Of a stretch of DNA of 64,000 bases, positions 17,313 through 25,768 are shown in pieces. The DNA comes from Flavobacterium swingsii (GTDB lineage: Bacteria > Bacteroidota > Bacteroidia > Flavobacteriales > Flavobacteriaceae): the NCBI RefSeq assembly GCF_900111965.1, contig NZ_FOJT01000001.1, positions 62,001 to 126,000 of the forward strand, written 5' to 3'. Both the position numbers and the translations under genes were made by a program. Positions within the stretch are counted from its first letter, which is position 1; every line of letters starts with the position of its first letter. The notes below the pieces were generated by a model, which had not been told where the DNA came from, did no database searches, and saw nothing but the letters and a program-made list of their open reading frames with translations.

Positions 17313-18518
17313 TTACATCTCAATCATAATCTGATTTTTCAACAAATCATCAAAAGTTTCTCGCTCGCGAATAAGATGTGCTTTACCATCTTTATATAAT
17401 ACTTCAGCGGGTTTGTAACGCGAATTATAGTTGGAAGCCATCGAAAAACAATAGGCTCCAGCGTTTCTAAAGCTTAAAATATCGCCTTCTTTTATTTCCG
17501 AAATTCTTCTGTTTGTAGCAAAAGTATCCGTTTCGCAAATATATCCCACAACCGAGTAAAAACGCTCTTTTCCTTTTGGATGCGAAATATTCTCGATATA
17601 ATGTTCCGAACCATATAACATAGGACGAATCAGGTGATTAAAACCCGAATCTATTCCCGCAAAAACCGTTGATGTTGTTTGTTTTACAACATTTACTTTG
17701 GCTAAAAAATAACCAGCCTCACTTACCAAAAATTTTCCAGGTTCGAAAGTTAAAGTCAACGATCTACCGTATTCTTTTTCGAAAGCATTGAATTTTTTCG
17801 ATAATTTTCTGCCTAATTCTTCTACATCAGTTTCGATATCTCCTTTTTTGTAAGGCACTTTAAATCCACTTCCAAAATCGATAAAATCTAATGTTTTAAA
17901 ATGTTTTGCTGTATCAAATAATATTTCTGAAGCATACAAAAACACTTCAATATCTAAAATATCCGAACCAGTATGCATGTGAATACCGTTAATATGCATT
18001 TTTGTATTTTCTACAATTCGTAGAATATGTGGTAATTGATGTATCGAGATTCCAAATTTACTATCAATATGTCCTACCGAAATGTTTGAATTCCCTCCAG
18101 CCATTACGTGCGGATTTATACGAATACAAACAGGTATTTGCGGGTGTTTTGTTCCAAATTGTTCTAAAATAGATAAATTATCGATATTAATTTGAACACC
18201 TAATGCTGCAACAGCTTCAATTTCATCTATAGAAACACCATTGGGCGTATAAATAATTTTATCTGGAGAAAAACCAGCGTGTAATCCAAGTTTTACTTCT
18301 TGAATCGAAACGGTGTCAAGTCCGGAATCTACCTGTTTCAGTAGCTTTAAAACAGATATGTTCGACAATGCCTTGACAGCATAATTAATGCGTAATTTTT
18401 CTACCTTAGAAAATGCATTTGTTAAACGTTGGTACTGTGATAGAATTTTTTCGGCGTCATACACATAAAGCGGACTGCCAAATTCTTGCGCTACTGAAAG
18501 TAATTGATTAGATTCCAT
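17313..18518 (-). CDS. lysA: Diaminopimelate decarboxylase LysA
   Basis: 401 residues, fold-type III PLP decarboxylase. It converts meso-diaminopimelate to L-lysine. The Schiff-base lysine is K49 in NYAVKALSN, the HMHTGSDI loop (about 154-161) follows, and the PLP phosphate loop is DFGSGFKVPY. The substrate-binding CETDTF motif holds the catalytic Cys donated across the dimer, followed by FRNAGAYCFSM. dapD lies elsewhere in the window, so the lysine genes are dispersed. A good -33/-7 promoter precedes the ATG. Confidence 0.96.
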   Translation of the reverse strand: MESNQLLSVAQEFGSPLYVYDAEKILSQYQRLTNAFSKVEKLRINYAVKALSNISVLKLLKQVDSGLDTVSIQEVKLGLHAGFSPDKIIYTPNGVSIDEIEAVAALGVQINIDNLSILEQFGTKHPQIPVCIRINPHVMAGGNSNISVGHIDSKFGISIHQLPHILRIVENTKMHINGIHMHTGSDILDIEVFLYASEILFDTAKHFKTLDFIDFGSGFKVPYKKGDIETDVEELGRKLSKKFNAFEKEYGRSLTLTFEPGKFLVSEAGYFLAKVNVVKQTTSTVFAGIDSGFNHLIRPMLYGSEHYIENISHPKGKERFYSVVGYICETDTFATNRRISEIKEGDILSFRNAGAYCFSMASNYNSRYKPAEVLYKDGKAHLIRERETFDDLLKNQIMIEM

Positions 18519-18534
18519 TATTAAAAATTTTACA

Positions 18535-18566
18535 CAAAAATATTGCAGAAAAATGATTTAACCAAA
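18535..18566 (-). promoter_or_regulatory. -33/-7 promoter for lysA
   Basis: On the minus strand TTTG (18566-18563), a 20-base spacer and TATTTTTG (18542-18535) match the Bacteroidota TTTG-N17-23-TAnnTTTG promoter. The ATG of lysA is 16 bases further down. Confidence 0.65.
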
Positions 18567-18760
18567 GATTAACTAGTAATTTAATAAAATTTATTCGGTT
18601 TTTATTGTTTTTGTTATGAAAAATTTAAAAGCAAAACATCAATTATATAATCAAGATGAATATCTTGAATTTTATAATATTTCCTTTTAGATACATCTAA
18701 AATTTAGTAAATTAGTTGGTTTATATTTATAATTCAACGACTTAATATCAAAACTGTATT

Positions 18761-20317
18761 ATGACAACTCAAGTACTAATAGTTGGTGCTGGACCAACAG
18801 GATTGATGGCGGCAAATCAATTGAATCGTTTTGGAATTGATTTTATCATTATAGATTCAAAATCAGGTCCAACAGTCGAGTCGAGAGCCATTGCGGTTAC
18901 AGCCAGAAGTTTAGAAATATACCAACAATTAGGTCTTTCGAAAACGGTAGTTGAAAACGGAATCAAAATGAATTCCTTCAATCTGTTTTCCGAAGGACAT
19001 CCAAAAGCTGAAATTAAAATTGGTGAAATTGGAAAAGGAATGACCGATTTTCCTTATTTATTAGCTTATGAGCAAAGTGATAATGAATCGCTACTTTACG
19101 AAAATTTAAAAAAGGATAGAAAAAACGTTCAATGGAAAACAGAATTTGTTTCACTAAAAGAAGATGAAACTGGAATAATAGTTTTAGCAAAAAAGAACAA
19201 CGAAATTTTTGAAATAAAAGCCGAATATCTAATAGGTTGTGATGGTGCAAAAAGTCTTATTCGACATCAATTGAATTTTAATTTTCATGGCGGAACCTAC
19301 GAAAACAAGTTTTTTGTGGCCGATGTAATTATGAACTGGAAATTGCCTCACAACAATTTGGTAATTGCTCCATCAGACACAAATTTTGTTGGATTTTTTC
19401 CGTTAAAAGGAGATCGTTATTTTCGGGTTTTGGGAACTTTGCCAAGAGCTTATTTTAATAAAAAAAACATCAATTTTAAAGACATCGAAAAAGAAGTCAT
19501 TAAAACCATTGGAATTCCGATTGATTTTGAGAAAATGAATTGGTTTTCCATTTACAATTTACACCATCGTTGTGTAGATAATTTTAGTTCGGGAAGAGTT
19601 CATTTAGCTGGAGACAGCGCTCATATTCACAGTCCAGCTGGAGGACAAGGCATGAATACAGGTTTACAAGATGCTTATAATATTGCATGGAAACTAGCAT
19701 TTGTATTAAATAAACAAGCTAAAACCGATTTACTAAATACCTATAACGAAGAACGATTGCCATTTGCACAATGGCTCATGAGATTTACCGATAGAATGTT
19801 TAATATAATGACCAACGATAATTGGTTTGCTGCGAAATTTAGAAAATATGTAGTCGTTAATTTGGTTGGAAAAGTTTTTACTTTCGAAAAAATTCGACCT
19901 ATTCTTTTTAGAAGAGTTTCTCAGATTTGGTATCATTATAATGGAAAATCATTGTCTTTTTCATCAAGTAAACAAAAACTACTTTTTTATGCAGGAGATC
20001 GGTTGCCTTATATTTCTGATGCTCACCTAACAGCTCCTTTTTACGAATTATTTACCGAACCAACTTTCCATCTTTTGCATCTTTCAAATGAGTTATTAAA
20101 ACCTGAAATGAATGAAAATATAAAAGAAACATTCCCATTTCCTATAAAAATCATCGAATATCCTCTAACCGAAAGTTGGAAGAAATTAGGTGTAAATAAG
20201 GAACTTTTTGTATTAGTTAGACCAGATAATTACATAGCTTATTTGTCCGATTTCTTTTTAGAAGCAGAAATAGAAAACTATTTAAGCCGTTATTTTTATT
20301 CTAATAGTAAAATATAA
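18761..20317 (+). CDS. FAD-dependent aromatic-type monooxygenase (PheA/TfdB, UbiH-like)
   Basis: 518 residues. The Rossmann dinucleotide motif VLIVGAGPTGLMAANQL is at residues 5-21, the middle motif GCDGAKSLIRHQL near 160, and the FAD-binding GD motif RVHLAGDSAHIHSPAGGQGMNTG near 280. These three define the class A flavin hydroxylases that use NAD(P)H and O2. A C-terminal ~100-residue domain resembles the thioredoxin-like tail of phenol hydroxylases but lacks a CxxC. The substrate is unknown; no catabolic genes are adjacent. No signal peptide is present, so cytoplasmic. Confidence 0.88.
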   Translation: MTTQVLIVGAGPTGLMAANQLNRFGIDFIIIDSKSGPTVESRAIAVTARSLEIYQQLGLSKTVVENGIKMNSFNLFSEGHPKAEIKIGEIGKGMTDFPYLLAYEQSDNESLLYENLKKDRKNVQWKTEFVSLKEDETGIIVLAKKNNEIFEIKAEYLIGCDGAKSLIRHQLNFNFHGGTYENKFFVADVIMNWKLPHNNLVIAPSDTNFVGFFPLKGDRYFRVLGTLPRAYFNKKNINFKDIEKEVIKTIGIPIDFEKMNWFSIYNLHHRCVDNFSSGRVHLAGDSAHIHSPAGGQGMNTGLQDAYNIAWKLAFVLNKQAKTDLLNTYNEERLPFAQWLMRFTDRMFNIMTNDNWFAAKFRKYVVVNLVGKVFTFEKIRPILFRRVSQIWYHYNGKSLSFSSSKQKLLFYAGDRLPYISDAHLTAPFYELFTEPTFHLLHLSNELLKPEMNENIKETFPFPIKIIEYPLTESWKKLGVNKELFVLVRPDNYIAYLSDFFLEAEIENYLSRYFYSNSKI

Positions 20318-20383
20318 ACAGAAACTAATAAAAAACAACTCAAATAAAAACAAAATCAGTTAGAATATTAGTTTGAAATTTAT

Positions 20384-20391
20384 TATTTTTG
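20384..20391 (+). promoter_or_regulatory. -7 promoter box for sucC
   Basis: TATTTTTG matches TAnnTTTG and lies 28 bases upstream of the sucC ATG. Confidence 0.5.
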
Positions 20392-20419
20392 TGCCACTCA
20401 AAAAGTCAAAAACTTCATT

Positions 20420-21613
20420 ATGAATATACACGAATATCAAGGAAAAGAAATTTTAGCAAGTTACGGTGTACGCATACAACGCGGAATTGTTGCTAATAGT
20501 CCTGTAGAAGCTGTTGCTGCTGCAAAACAATTAACTGCCGAAACTGGAACAAGTTGGTATGTTATAAAAGCCCAAGTTCACGCAGGTGGTCGTGGTAAAG
20601 GTGGTGGAGTTAAACTTGCCAAAGGAATTGACAAAGTAGAAGGAATTGCAAGCGAAATTATCGGAATGCAATTAATTACACCTCAAACTTCTGCTGAAGG
20701 TAAAAAAGTACACAAAATTTTAGTTGCTGAAGATGTATATTATCCTGGAGAAAGTGAAACTTCAGAGTTTTATGTATCAGTTTTGTTAAACAGATCAACT
20801 GGTCGTAATATGATTGTTTATTCTACCGAAGGTGGGATGGATATTGAAGAAGTTGCAGAACACACACCACATTTAATCCATAATGAAGAAATAGATCCAG
20901 CAGTTGGTTTACAAGCTTTTCAAGCAAGAAGAATTGCTTTTAACTTAGGACTTTCTGGAAATGCATTCAAAGAAATGGTGAAATTTATCGATTCTTTATA
21001 CAATGCTTACATTGGTTCTGATGCTTCGATGTTCGAAATTAATCCAGTTTTGAAAACTTCAGATAACAAAATTATGGCAGTTGATGCCAAAGTAAATATA
21101 GATGACAACGCATTATACCGTCAGCCGAAATATGCTGATATGCGTGATATTCGCGAAGAAAATCCTATCGAAGTAGAAGCTAAAGAAGTAGGTTTAAACT
21201 ATGTAGATCTTGATGGAACTGTAGGTTGTATGGTAAATGGCGCAGGTCTTGCTATGGCAACTATGGATTTGATTAAATATGCAGGTTTCGAACCAGCGAA
21301 CTTCCTTGACGTAGGAGGAACTGCCGATGCTAAACGTGTTGAAACTGCTTTCCGTATTATCTTGAAAGATGAAAATGTAAAAGCAATTTTGATTAACATT
21401 TTTGGAGGAATCGTTCGTTGCGATCGTGTTGCTCAAGGTGTTGTAGATGCTTACAAAAATATGGGTGATGCTATAAAAGTGCCAATTATTGTTCGTTTGC
21501 AAGGTACAAATGCTGAAATTGCTAAAGAATTAATAGACAATTCTGGTATGCCAATTTTATCAGCAGTACAATTTCAAGAAGCTGCAGATCAAGTTAAAGC
21601 TGCATTAAGCTAA
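20420..21613 (+). CDS. sucC: Succinyl-CoA synthetase (ADP-forming) beta subunit SucC
   Basis: 397 residues, the usual length. With the SucD alpha subunit it interconverts succinyl-CoA and succinate with ATP formation in the TCA cycle. The ATP-grasp domain shows MNIHEYQGKEIL at the start, the nucleotide-binding KAQVHAGGRGKGGGVKLA near 50-67, and the C-terminal CoA-ligase Rossmann unit with NIFGGIVRCDRVAQGV. sucD is not adjacent, which is common in Flavobacteriia. It has its own -7 box and a strong terminator, so it is probably monocistronic. Confidence 0.97.
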   Translation: MNIHEYQGKEILASYGVRIQRGIVANSPVEAVAAAKQLTAETGTSWYVIKAQVHAGGRGKGGGVKLAKGIDKVEGIASEIIGMQLITPQTSAEGKKVHKILVAEDVYYPGESETSEFYVSVLLNRSTGRNMIVYSTEGGMDIEEVAEHTPHLIHNEEIDPAVGLQAFQARRIAFNLGLSGNAFKEMVKFIDSLYNAYIGSDASMFEINPVLKTSDNKIMAVDAKVNIDDNALYRQPKYADMRDIREENPIEVEAKEVGLNYVDLDGTVGCMVNGAGLAMATMDLIKYAGFEPANFLDVGGTADAKRVETAFRIILKDENVKAILINIFGGIVRCDRVAQGVVDAYKNMGDAIKVPIIVRLQGTNAEIAKELIDNSGMPILSAVQFQEAADQVKAALS

Positions 21614-21939
21614 TAAAAGTAGATTTTTTATCTTTATTATATCAAAAACCTCAGCAAATGCTGAGGTTTTTTTGTTACTGCAATGTAAATTTTTAAGCTT
21701 TTATTAAGATGTTTTAAATTAATGTTTCTAAAATTAAAACCCACCTTAATAAAAGTAATTTACGAATTTTAGTGATTTTCAGTTGTTTATCATTTAGGCT
21801 TTACCTTTAATCGAACTTCTCTTAACAATGAAAAAATATAGTTTTTTCCTCACTTTAAATATAGGTTAAGTAATTGACAAACACTTTTTTAACAGCATTC
21901 ATTTCTTAATTTTGACATGTAATCTAAAAAGAAAAAATC
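21614..21939. other. Intergenic region of 326 bases between sucC and a small secreted-protein gene
   Basis: It holds the sucC terminator near its start and a -7-like box (TAATTTTG, 21907-21914) before the next gene. A 13-codon frame at 21829-21870 encodes MKKYSFFLTLNIG then a stop, and looks like the first part of a signal peptide. I see no larger gene, RNA fold or repeat in the remaining AT-rich sequence. Confidence 0.5.
21645..21673 (+). terminator. Rho-independent terminator of sucC
   Basis: A perfect 12-base stem, AAAACCTCAGCA (21645-21656) against TGCTGAGGTTTT (21659-21670), with a 2-base loop and a following T-run. Confidence 0.92.
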
Positions 21940-22278
21940 ATGAAAAAGTTAGTCTTGTTATTTGTTGTTGTAATTATGAATGTAACATTTGTTTCGGCAA
22001 AAGAGGTAAATCCGGTCGATGATTATCCGAAAGCATTAAAAGAAATTTCTAAGTTATTAGGTCCTTTGAATATCAACGAAGAATTCGAAAGAGCTGTGAG
22101 AATTAAATTTACTGCAATGGTAAATTCAGATAATGAGTTGATTGTTTTGCAAGTTGGAACAGACAATGCAGCTTTCAAAAAACACATTACCGAGCAGTTG
22201 AACTACAAAAAAATTGCAAGAGAAACTATGACACCAGGTAAAGAATATACTTTTATTGTAAAATTTAAACCTGAGTAA
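21940..22278 (+). CDS. Small secreted protein of unknown function
   Basis: 112 residues with a clear signal peptide (MKKLVLLFVVVIMNVTFVSA, cleavage before KEV). The mature ~92 residues are soluble and charged. They show alternating strands and helices (ALKEISKLLGPLNINEEFERAVRIKFTAMVNSDNELIVLQVG), somewhat like the TonB C-terminal/energy-transducer fold seen in small Bacteroidota periplasmic proteins. I do not recognise a named family. It has a -7-like box at 21907-21914 and a strong terminator, so it is a single-gene unit, probably periplasmic. Confidence 0.8.
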   Translation: MKKLVLLFVVVIMNVTFVSAKEVNPVDDYPKALKEISKLLGPLNINEEFERAVRIKFTAMVNSDNELIVLQVGTDNAAFKKHITEQLNYKKIARETMTPGKEYTFIVKFKPE

Positions 22279-22290
22279 TTGATTATAAAT

Positions 22291-22331
22291 AAAAATCCCG
22301 TCTCGTTTTAAGAATGAGACGGGATTTTTTT
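22291..22331. terminator. Bidirectional rho-independent terminator
   Basis: A perfect 14-base stem, AAAAATCCCGTCTC (22291-22304) against GAGACGGGATTTTT (22316-22329). It lies between the convergent small secreted-protein gene and the DUF1456 gene. Confidence 0.92.
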
Positions 22332-22350
22332 GCTTTTATATCAAAAAAAA

Positions 22351-22764
22351 TTATTTTTTAGCCTTACCATTATTAAACCTTACTTTTTCGACAACTTGAA
22401 CTTTTGGTTCTGCTTTTTTATTATTTGAAGCAGGTTTTTTCTTAAAATCGGTTTTAGGTTTAAATTCCGTTTTAGGTTTTTCTGAAGTTTTTTTAGGAAT
22501 TTCGGCTCTATGTTTTGCTAAAACATCATTAGGGTTTTTAGGGTTTTCTTTGGTTCCACGCAAGTGTATAACCAATCCGTTTAGGAAATTACGCAAAATC
22601 TGATCGCCACATTCTACATAGTTTTCGTGCTTTTCGTCACGAAAAAAAGCACCAATTTCTGATTTTGAAATTCTAAAATCTACTAATTCTAGGATTTCTA
22701 CTATTTGGTCATCACGCAACATTAGCGCGACACGTAATTTTTTGAAAATATCGTTATTTGTCAT
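22351..22764 (-). CDS. DUF1456 (YehS-like) family protein
   Basis: 137 residues from MTNNDIFKKLRVAL; an ATG two codons earlier (22770) is possible. The N-terminal ~75 residues carry the duplicated DUF1456 helical unit (NNDIFKKLRVALMLRDDQIVEILEL, then CGDQILRNFLNGLVIHLRG). The C-terminal ~55 residues are a basic Lys/Pro-rich tail (KPKTEFKPKTDFKKKPASNNKKAEPK), which could bind nucleic acid; this is inference. The family is small, cytoplasmic and uncharacterised. A -33/-7 promoter lies just upstream. Confidence 0.9.
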   Translation of the reverse strand: MTNNDIFKKLRVALMLRDDQIVEILELVDFRISKSEIGAFFRDEKHENYVECGDQILRNFLNGLVIHLRGTKENPKNPNDVLAKHRAEIPKKTSEKPKTEFKPKTDFKKKPASNNKKAEPKVQVVEKVRFNNGKAKK

Positions 22765-22782
22765 GTTCATCTATTTATTTTT

Positions 22783-22815
22783 CAAAGGTAATTATTATAT
22801 TGGACTAAATTCAAA
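22783..22815 (-). promoter_or_regulatory. -33/-7 promoter for the DUF1456 gene
   Basis: On the minus strand TTTG (22815-22812), a 21-base spacer and TACCTTTG (22790-22783) fit the TTTG-N17-23-TAnnTTTG consensus. Confidence 0.6.
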
Positions 22816-22849
22816 TGTAAAGACAAGAAAAGGAATATTTGGATTTGTT

Positions 22850-22857
22850 TATATTTG
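22850..22857 (+). promoter_or_regulatory. -7 promoter box for the methyltransferase/TerB-like pair
   Basis: TATATTTG matches TAnnTTTG, 37 bases upstream of the methyltransferase ATG. Confidence 0.45.
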
Positions 22858-22894
22858 CATTACTTTTATAAAAAAATTAAAATAAGACCAAAAG

Positions 22895-23608
22895 ATGACA
22901 CGAATTGAAGTTTTGAATGCTATAATTAAAAAGAAAAATGTTGCAAATTACTTAGAAATAGGTGTAAACAGAGGTAAATGCCTTTTTAATATTGTTGGTC
23001 CTAAAAATAGATTTGCTGTAGATCCTTTTTTTAATTTTAATTTATGGAAAAAAGTAAAAGCAGGAATTAAAAATTCGGCTAATTTCAAAAATCAATATTT
23101 TGAAGTTACCAGCGATGATTTTTTTGCTAACAATCAAAGTCTTTTATCAGAAAACAAACTCGATTTAACTTTTATCGACGGTCTTCATACTTACAAACAA
23201 TCGTTGCAAGACACTTTAAATACTTTAAAATATCTTGACGAAAAAGGAATTATTGTTTTACATGACTGTAATCCACTTGACGAATTGGCGGCTTATCCAG
23301 CAAATTCTATCGATGATGCTCGTAAAGATTTACAAAATCATAAAGATTGGAAAAACATTTGGAATGGTGATGTTTGGAAAACCATCGTTTACATTAGAAA
23401 AAATCATCCTGAATTATCAGCTTTTGTTTTAAACACAGACCACGGATTGGGATTTGTGTATAAAAAACAACAAGAAAAATTACCAGAAGTTTTCAACTCT
23501 ATTACTACAATTGATGATTTAGATTACGCTTTTTTTGATAAACATAGAAACGAATTAATAGATTTGAAACCAGTATCATATTTTCAAGAATTTTTAGCTC
23601 GTATTTAA
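22895..23608 (+). CDS. Class I SAM-dependent methyltransferase (Methyltransf_24 type)
   Basis: 237 residues. The SAM-binding start reads YLEIGVNRGKCL (residues 19-30), and the acidic strand end is AVDPFF. A second signature, LTFIDGLHTYKQSLQDTLNTLKYLDEKGIIVLHDCNP (about 90-127), is typical of Methyltransf_24 enzymes found in glycan and surface-polymer clusters. The substrate is unknown. The stop is followed after two bases by the TerB-like gene, so the two are cotranscribed. No signal peptide; cytoplasmic. Confidence 0.87.
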   Translation: MTRIEVLNAIIKKKNVANYLEIGVNRGKCLFNIVGPKNRFAVDPFFNFNLWKKVKAGIKNSANFKNQYFEVTSDDFFANNQSLLSENKLDLTFIDGLHTYKQSLQDTLNTLKYLDEKGIIVLHDCNPLDELAAYPANSIDDARKDLQNHKDWKNIWNGDVWKTIVYIRKNHPELSAFVLNTDHGLGFVYKKQQEKLPEVFNSITTIDDLDYAFFDKHRNELIDLKPVSYFQEFLARI

Positions 23609-23610
23609 TT

Positions 23611-24012
23611 ATGAATTCTCATCAAGAAAAAATAAGTTTATTATCCGAAATGATTGCCTTTGCTGTTATTGATGGCGAATTACATGATAGAGAATACGAT
23701 TTTTTGCTAATGATTTCTGAAGAATTGGAAATTGGAAAAGAAACCTTTTTAGAGTTATTTAATAAGCGAAATGAGTATCTAATTATTAAAGATGAGTTTA
23801 GCAGAATTATTCATTTTTATAGATTGGCATTGCTTATGCATTGCGACGGAGTTTTGCACAAAAGAGAAAAAAGGGCTATTCACGAAATGGGAATTACTAT
23901 GGGATTAAACCCTTTTGCTATGAAACGAATTCTAAAACTAATGGAAAATTCTCCAAGTCAAATGATTGCTCCCGAAAAATTAATATGTGCTTTTCAGGAG
24001 CAACTCAATTAA
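23611..24012 (+). CDS. TerB-like helical protein
   Basis: 133 residues, all-helical. The pattern AFAVIDGELHDREYDFLLMISEEL followed by LLMHCDGVLHKREKRAIHEMG repeats the acidic loop (DG-E/L-H-x-R-E) of TerB/DjlA-like domains, in which aspartates and glutamates bind metal. The family is linked to tellurite resistance and membrane stress, but many TerB-like proteins do other jobs, and no other ter genes are nearby. It is coupled to the upstream methyltransferase gene. Assignment to the fold is good; function is open. Confidence 0.78.
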   Translation: MNSHQEKISLLSEMIAFAVIDGELHDREYDFLLMISEELEIGKETFLELFNKRNEYLIIKDEFSRIIHFYRLALLMHCDGVLHKREKRAIHEMGITMGLNPFAMKRILKLMENSPSQMIAPEKLICAFQEQLN

Positions 24013-24028
24013 AAATAACTAACTTATT

Positions 24029-24487
24029 TTAAGGATTAATTACAAGATTTGTAAAAGAACCATGAACCTCATTAATCATAGGACTTCCATTACCAGAATT
24101 AATATCAAAAGTTCCAGATAATTTGTTATCATCATTTCTGGTTATGGTTACATTTCCTGTAAATCCAGTCCAAGTAATAGCAGTTCCAGGTTTAAAATAG
24201 GTAAATGTATTAGTCGCATTTATTGGATATACGCCAATTACTAAAGATGGTAAATCTATTTCAATAACTGTTGTTCCCGTATTTACTCCAAAAATACTAC
24301 CCGACGAAGCATTTGCATATGGTGTTGTCACGGTCGACATACTAGGAGCACCGCCTTCGGCATATAAAAACTCGGGTAACCCTGGAGGTGGTGGCGGTGG
24401 ACTTACATCATCATTATCGTTACACGACACTAAACTTGTTGTTACTAGAAATAAGGCTAATATTGATTTTAAAATTGTTGTTTTCAT
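24029..24487 (-). CDS. Small lipoprotein with Pro-rich linker
   Basis: 152 residues. The lipoprotein signal ends in a lipobox with the acceptor cysteine at about residue 22 (LVTTSLVSCNDND). A six-proline tract and a ~115-residue beta-rich domain follow (e.g. TAITWTGFTGNVTITRNDDNKLSGTFDINSG), resembling the DUF6252-like or cell-surface sandwich domains of Bacteroidota lipoproteins. I cannot name the family with confidence. It is last in line downstream of the OmpA/RCC1/C1q cluster but set off by a 192-base gap, so it may have its own promoter. Confidence 0.8.
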   Translation of the reverse strand: MKTTILKSILALFLVTTSLVSCNDNDDVSPPPPPPGLPEFLYAEGGAPSMSTVTTPYANASSGSIFGVNTGTTVIEIDLPSLVIGVYPINATNTFTYFKPGTAITWTGFTGNVTITRNDDNKLSGTFDINSGNGSPMINEVHGSFTNLVINP

Positions 24488-24679
24488 AATGATTTGTGTT
24501 AAAGTTTATTTTATTGAAATTTATTTTTGTAATCAGTTTATTTTTATAAACAATATTGAGTTCATAATCTCATTTTTCTAAATTATTCGCATTAATATAA
24601 AGTTTTTAGAAGGAAATTTTTTCTAAACTTGTGCCATATATAGTAGGTTTTTTTTAAGTGTTTTTTAAATAAATTGGGA

Positions 24680-25759
24680 TTATTTAATGATATTAAATTC
24701 GACTCTTCGGTTTTGTTTTTTTCCTTCTTCTAGTTTGTTATCAGCTATAGGTTCTAATTCTCCTTTTCCTAAAGTTGTCATTCTCGATTTCTGAATACCA
24801 AAATTTGCAATAAAATAACTGGAGATACTTTGTGCTCTTTTTTCAGATAATTTTAGGTTTTCATTATCATTTCCGTCAGAATCGGTGTGACCAGCAATAC
24901 TAATTTTGATATTTTGATTTTCTGAAAGTACTTTTCCTAAGTCGTCTAAAATCGTTTTACTTGATGGTTTTATAGAAAATTTATTGGTGTCAAATAAAAT
25001 TTCGTTGGTGGTAAAAGTTCCTGTTTCTATAAGTTTATGACGCGTATCTGAACCAGCTTCGGCTAGTTTTATATTAGATATAAAAAATTTATCGGTTGTG
25101 TTTTTATAAGTTCCAATAAAAAAGATAATTTGGTTGTAATTTGCTTCTTGAAAAGCGGTTGGCAAATCCCAAAACTTTTTGCCGTCAATAAACATTCGAA
25201 ATCTGTTTTTTTGTCTCCAAATTTGAACTCTTACGGTATTTTTATTTTTGTTAAAAACGGGAATGTCAACTTTATTTTTCATAATTTCTTTTTTTTCAGA
25301 AATCACGAAAATTTCACTTCTACCAGTTCCAGATAAAGAGTTTGCTGGATGCACATTAAAAATAACGGCTTCTTTTCGTTTTAGAGTGGTATTCCAAACA
25401 TTGTCCGCTTTAGTTGTTTTTTCTGTAAAAACAACATTTAAAGGAGTTGAATAAAAATTAAAATTATCGGTCGTTGTTACATCAAATTCAAAAGTAAAAT
25501 TTTCGGGTAATTTCAAAATACTCATCGGATAAAAACTTCCTTTATCTGATAATTGCAACCATTTGCTTGAACTGATATTTGCAATTTCACCACTACTATT
25601 TGTAAACCAGTTTACTGGAAAATCTCCCATAATATCTTTACTGAATTTTTCTTCAAAAAGTATCTTTTTTCCACTAACAAATTGTGCCTCTTGCGCATAA
25701 CCTGAAAATAAAAATGATAAAGTAAGAAGAAATACTATTTTTGATTTTAATGTTCCCAT
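24680..25759 (-). CDS. OmpA-family protein with N-terminal lectin-like domain
   Basis: 359 residues with a signal peptide (1-22, to SGYAQ). Residues ~30-235 form a beta-rich jelly-roll-like domain of the LamG/concanavalin type (FTFEFDVTTTDNFNFY, RVQIWRQKNRFRMFIDGKKFWDLP, NQIIFFIGTY). Residues ~245-359 are an OmpA/MotB peptidoglycan-binding domain: ILFDTNKFSIKPSS, IAGHTDSDGNDNENLKLSEKRAQSI, and the terminal GKKQNRRVEFNI. This predicts a periplasmic or outer-membrane protein tied to peptidoglycan with a ligand-binding head. It is 9 bases downstream of the RCC1 gene, so it belongs to the same operon. Confidence 0.9.
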   Translation of the reverse strand: MGTLKSKIVFLLTLSFLFSGYAQEAQFVSGKKILFEEKFSKDIMGDFPVNWFTNSSGEIANISSSKWLQLSDKGSFYPMSILKLPENFTFEFDVTTTDNFNFYSTPLNVVFTEKTTKADNVWNTTLKRKEAVIFNVHPANSLSGTGRSEIFVISEKKEIMKNKVDIPVFNKNKNTVRVQIWRQKNRFRMFIDGKKFWDLPTAFQEANYNQIIFFIGTYKNTTDKFFISNIKLAEAGSDTRHKLIETGTFTTNEILFDTNKFSIKPSSKTILDDLGKVLSENQNIKISIAGHTDSDGNDNENLKLSEKRAQSISSYFIANFGIQKSRMTTLGKGELEPIADNKLEEGKKQNRRVEFNIIK

Positions 25760-25768
25760 ATTTTAGAT

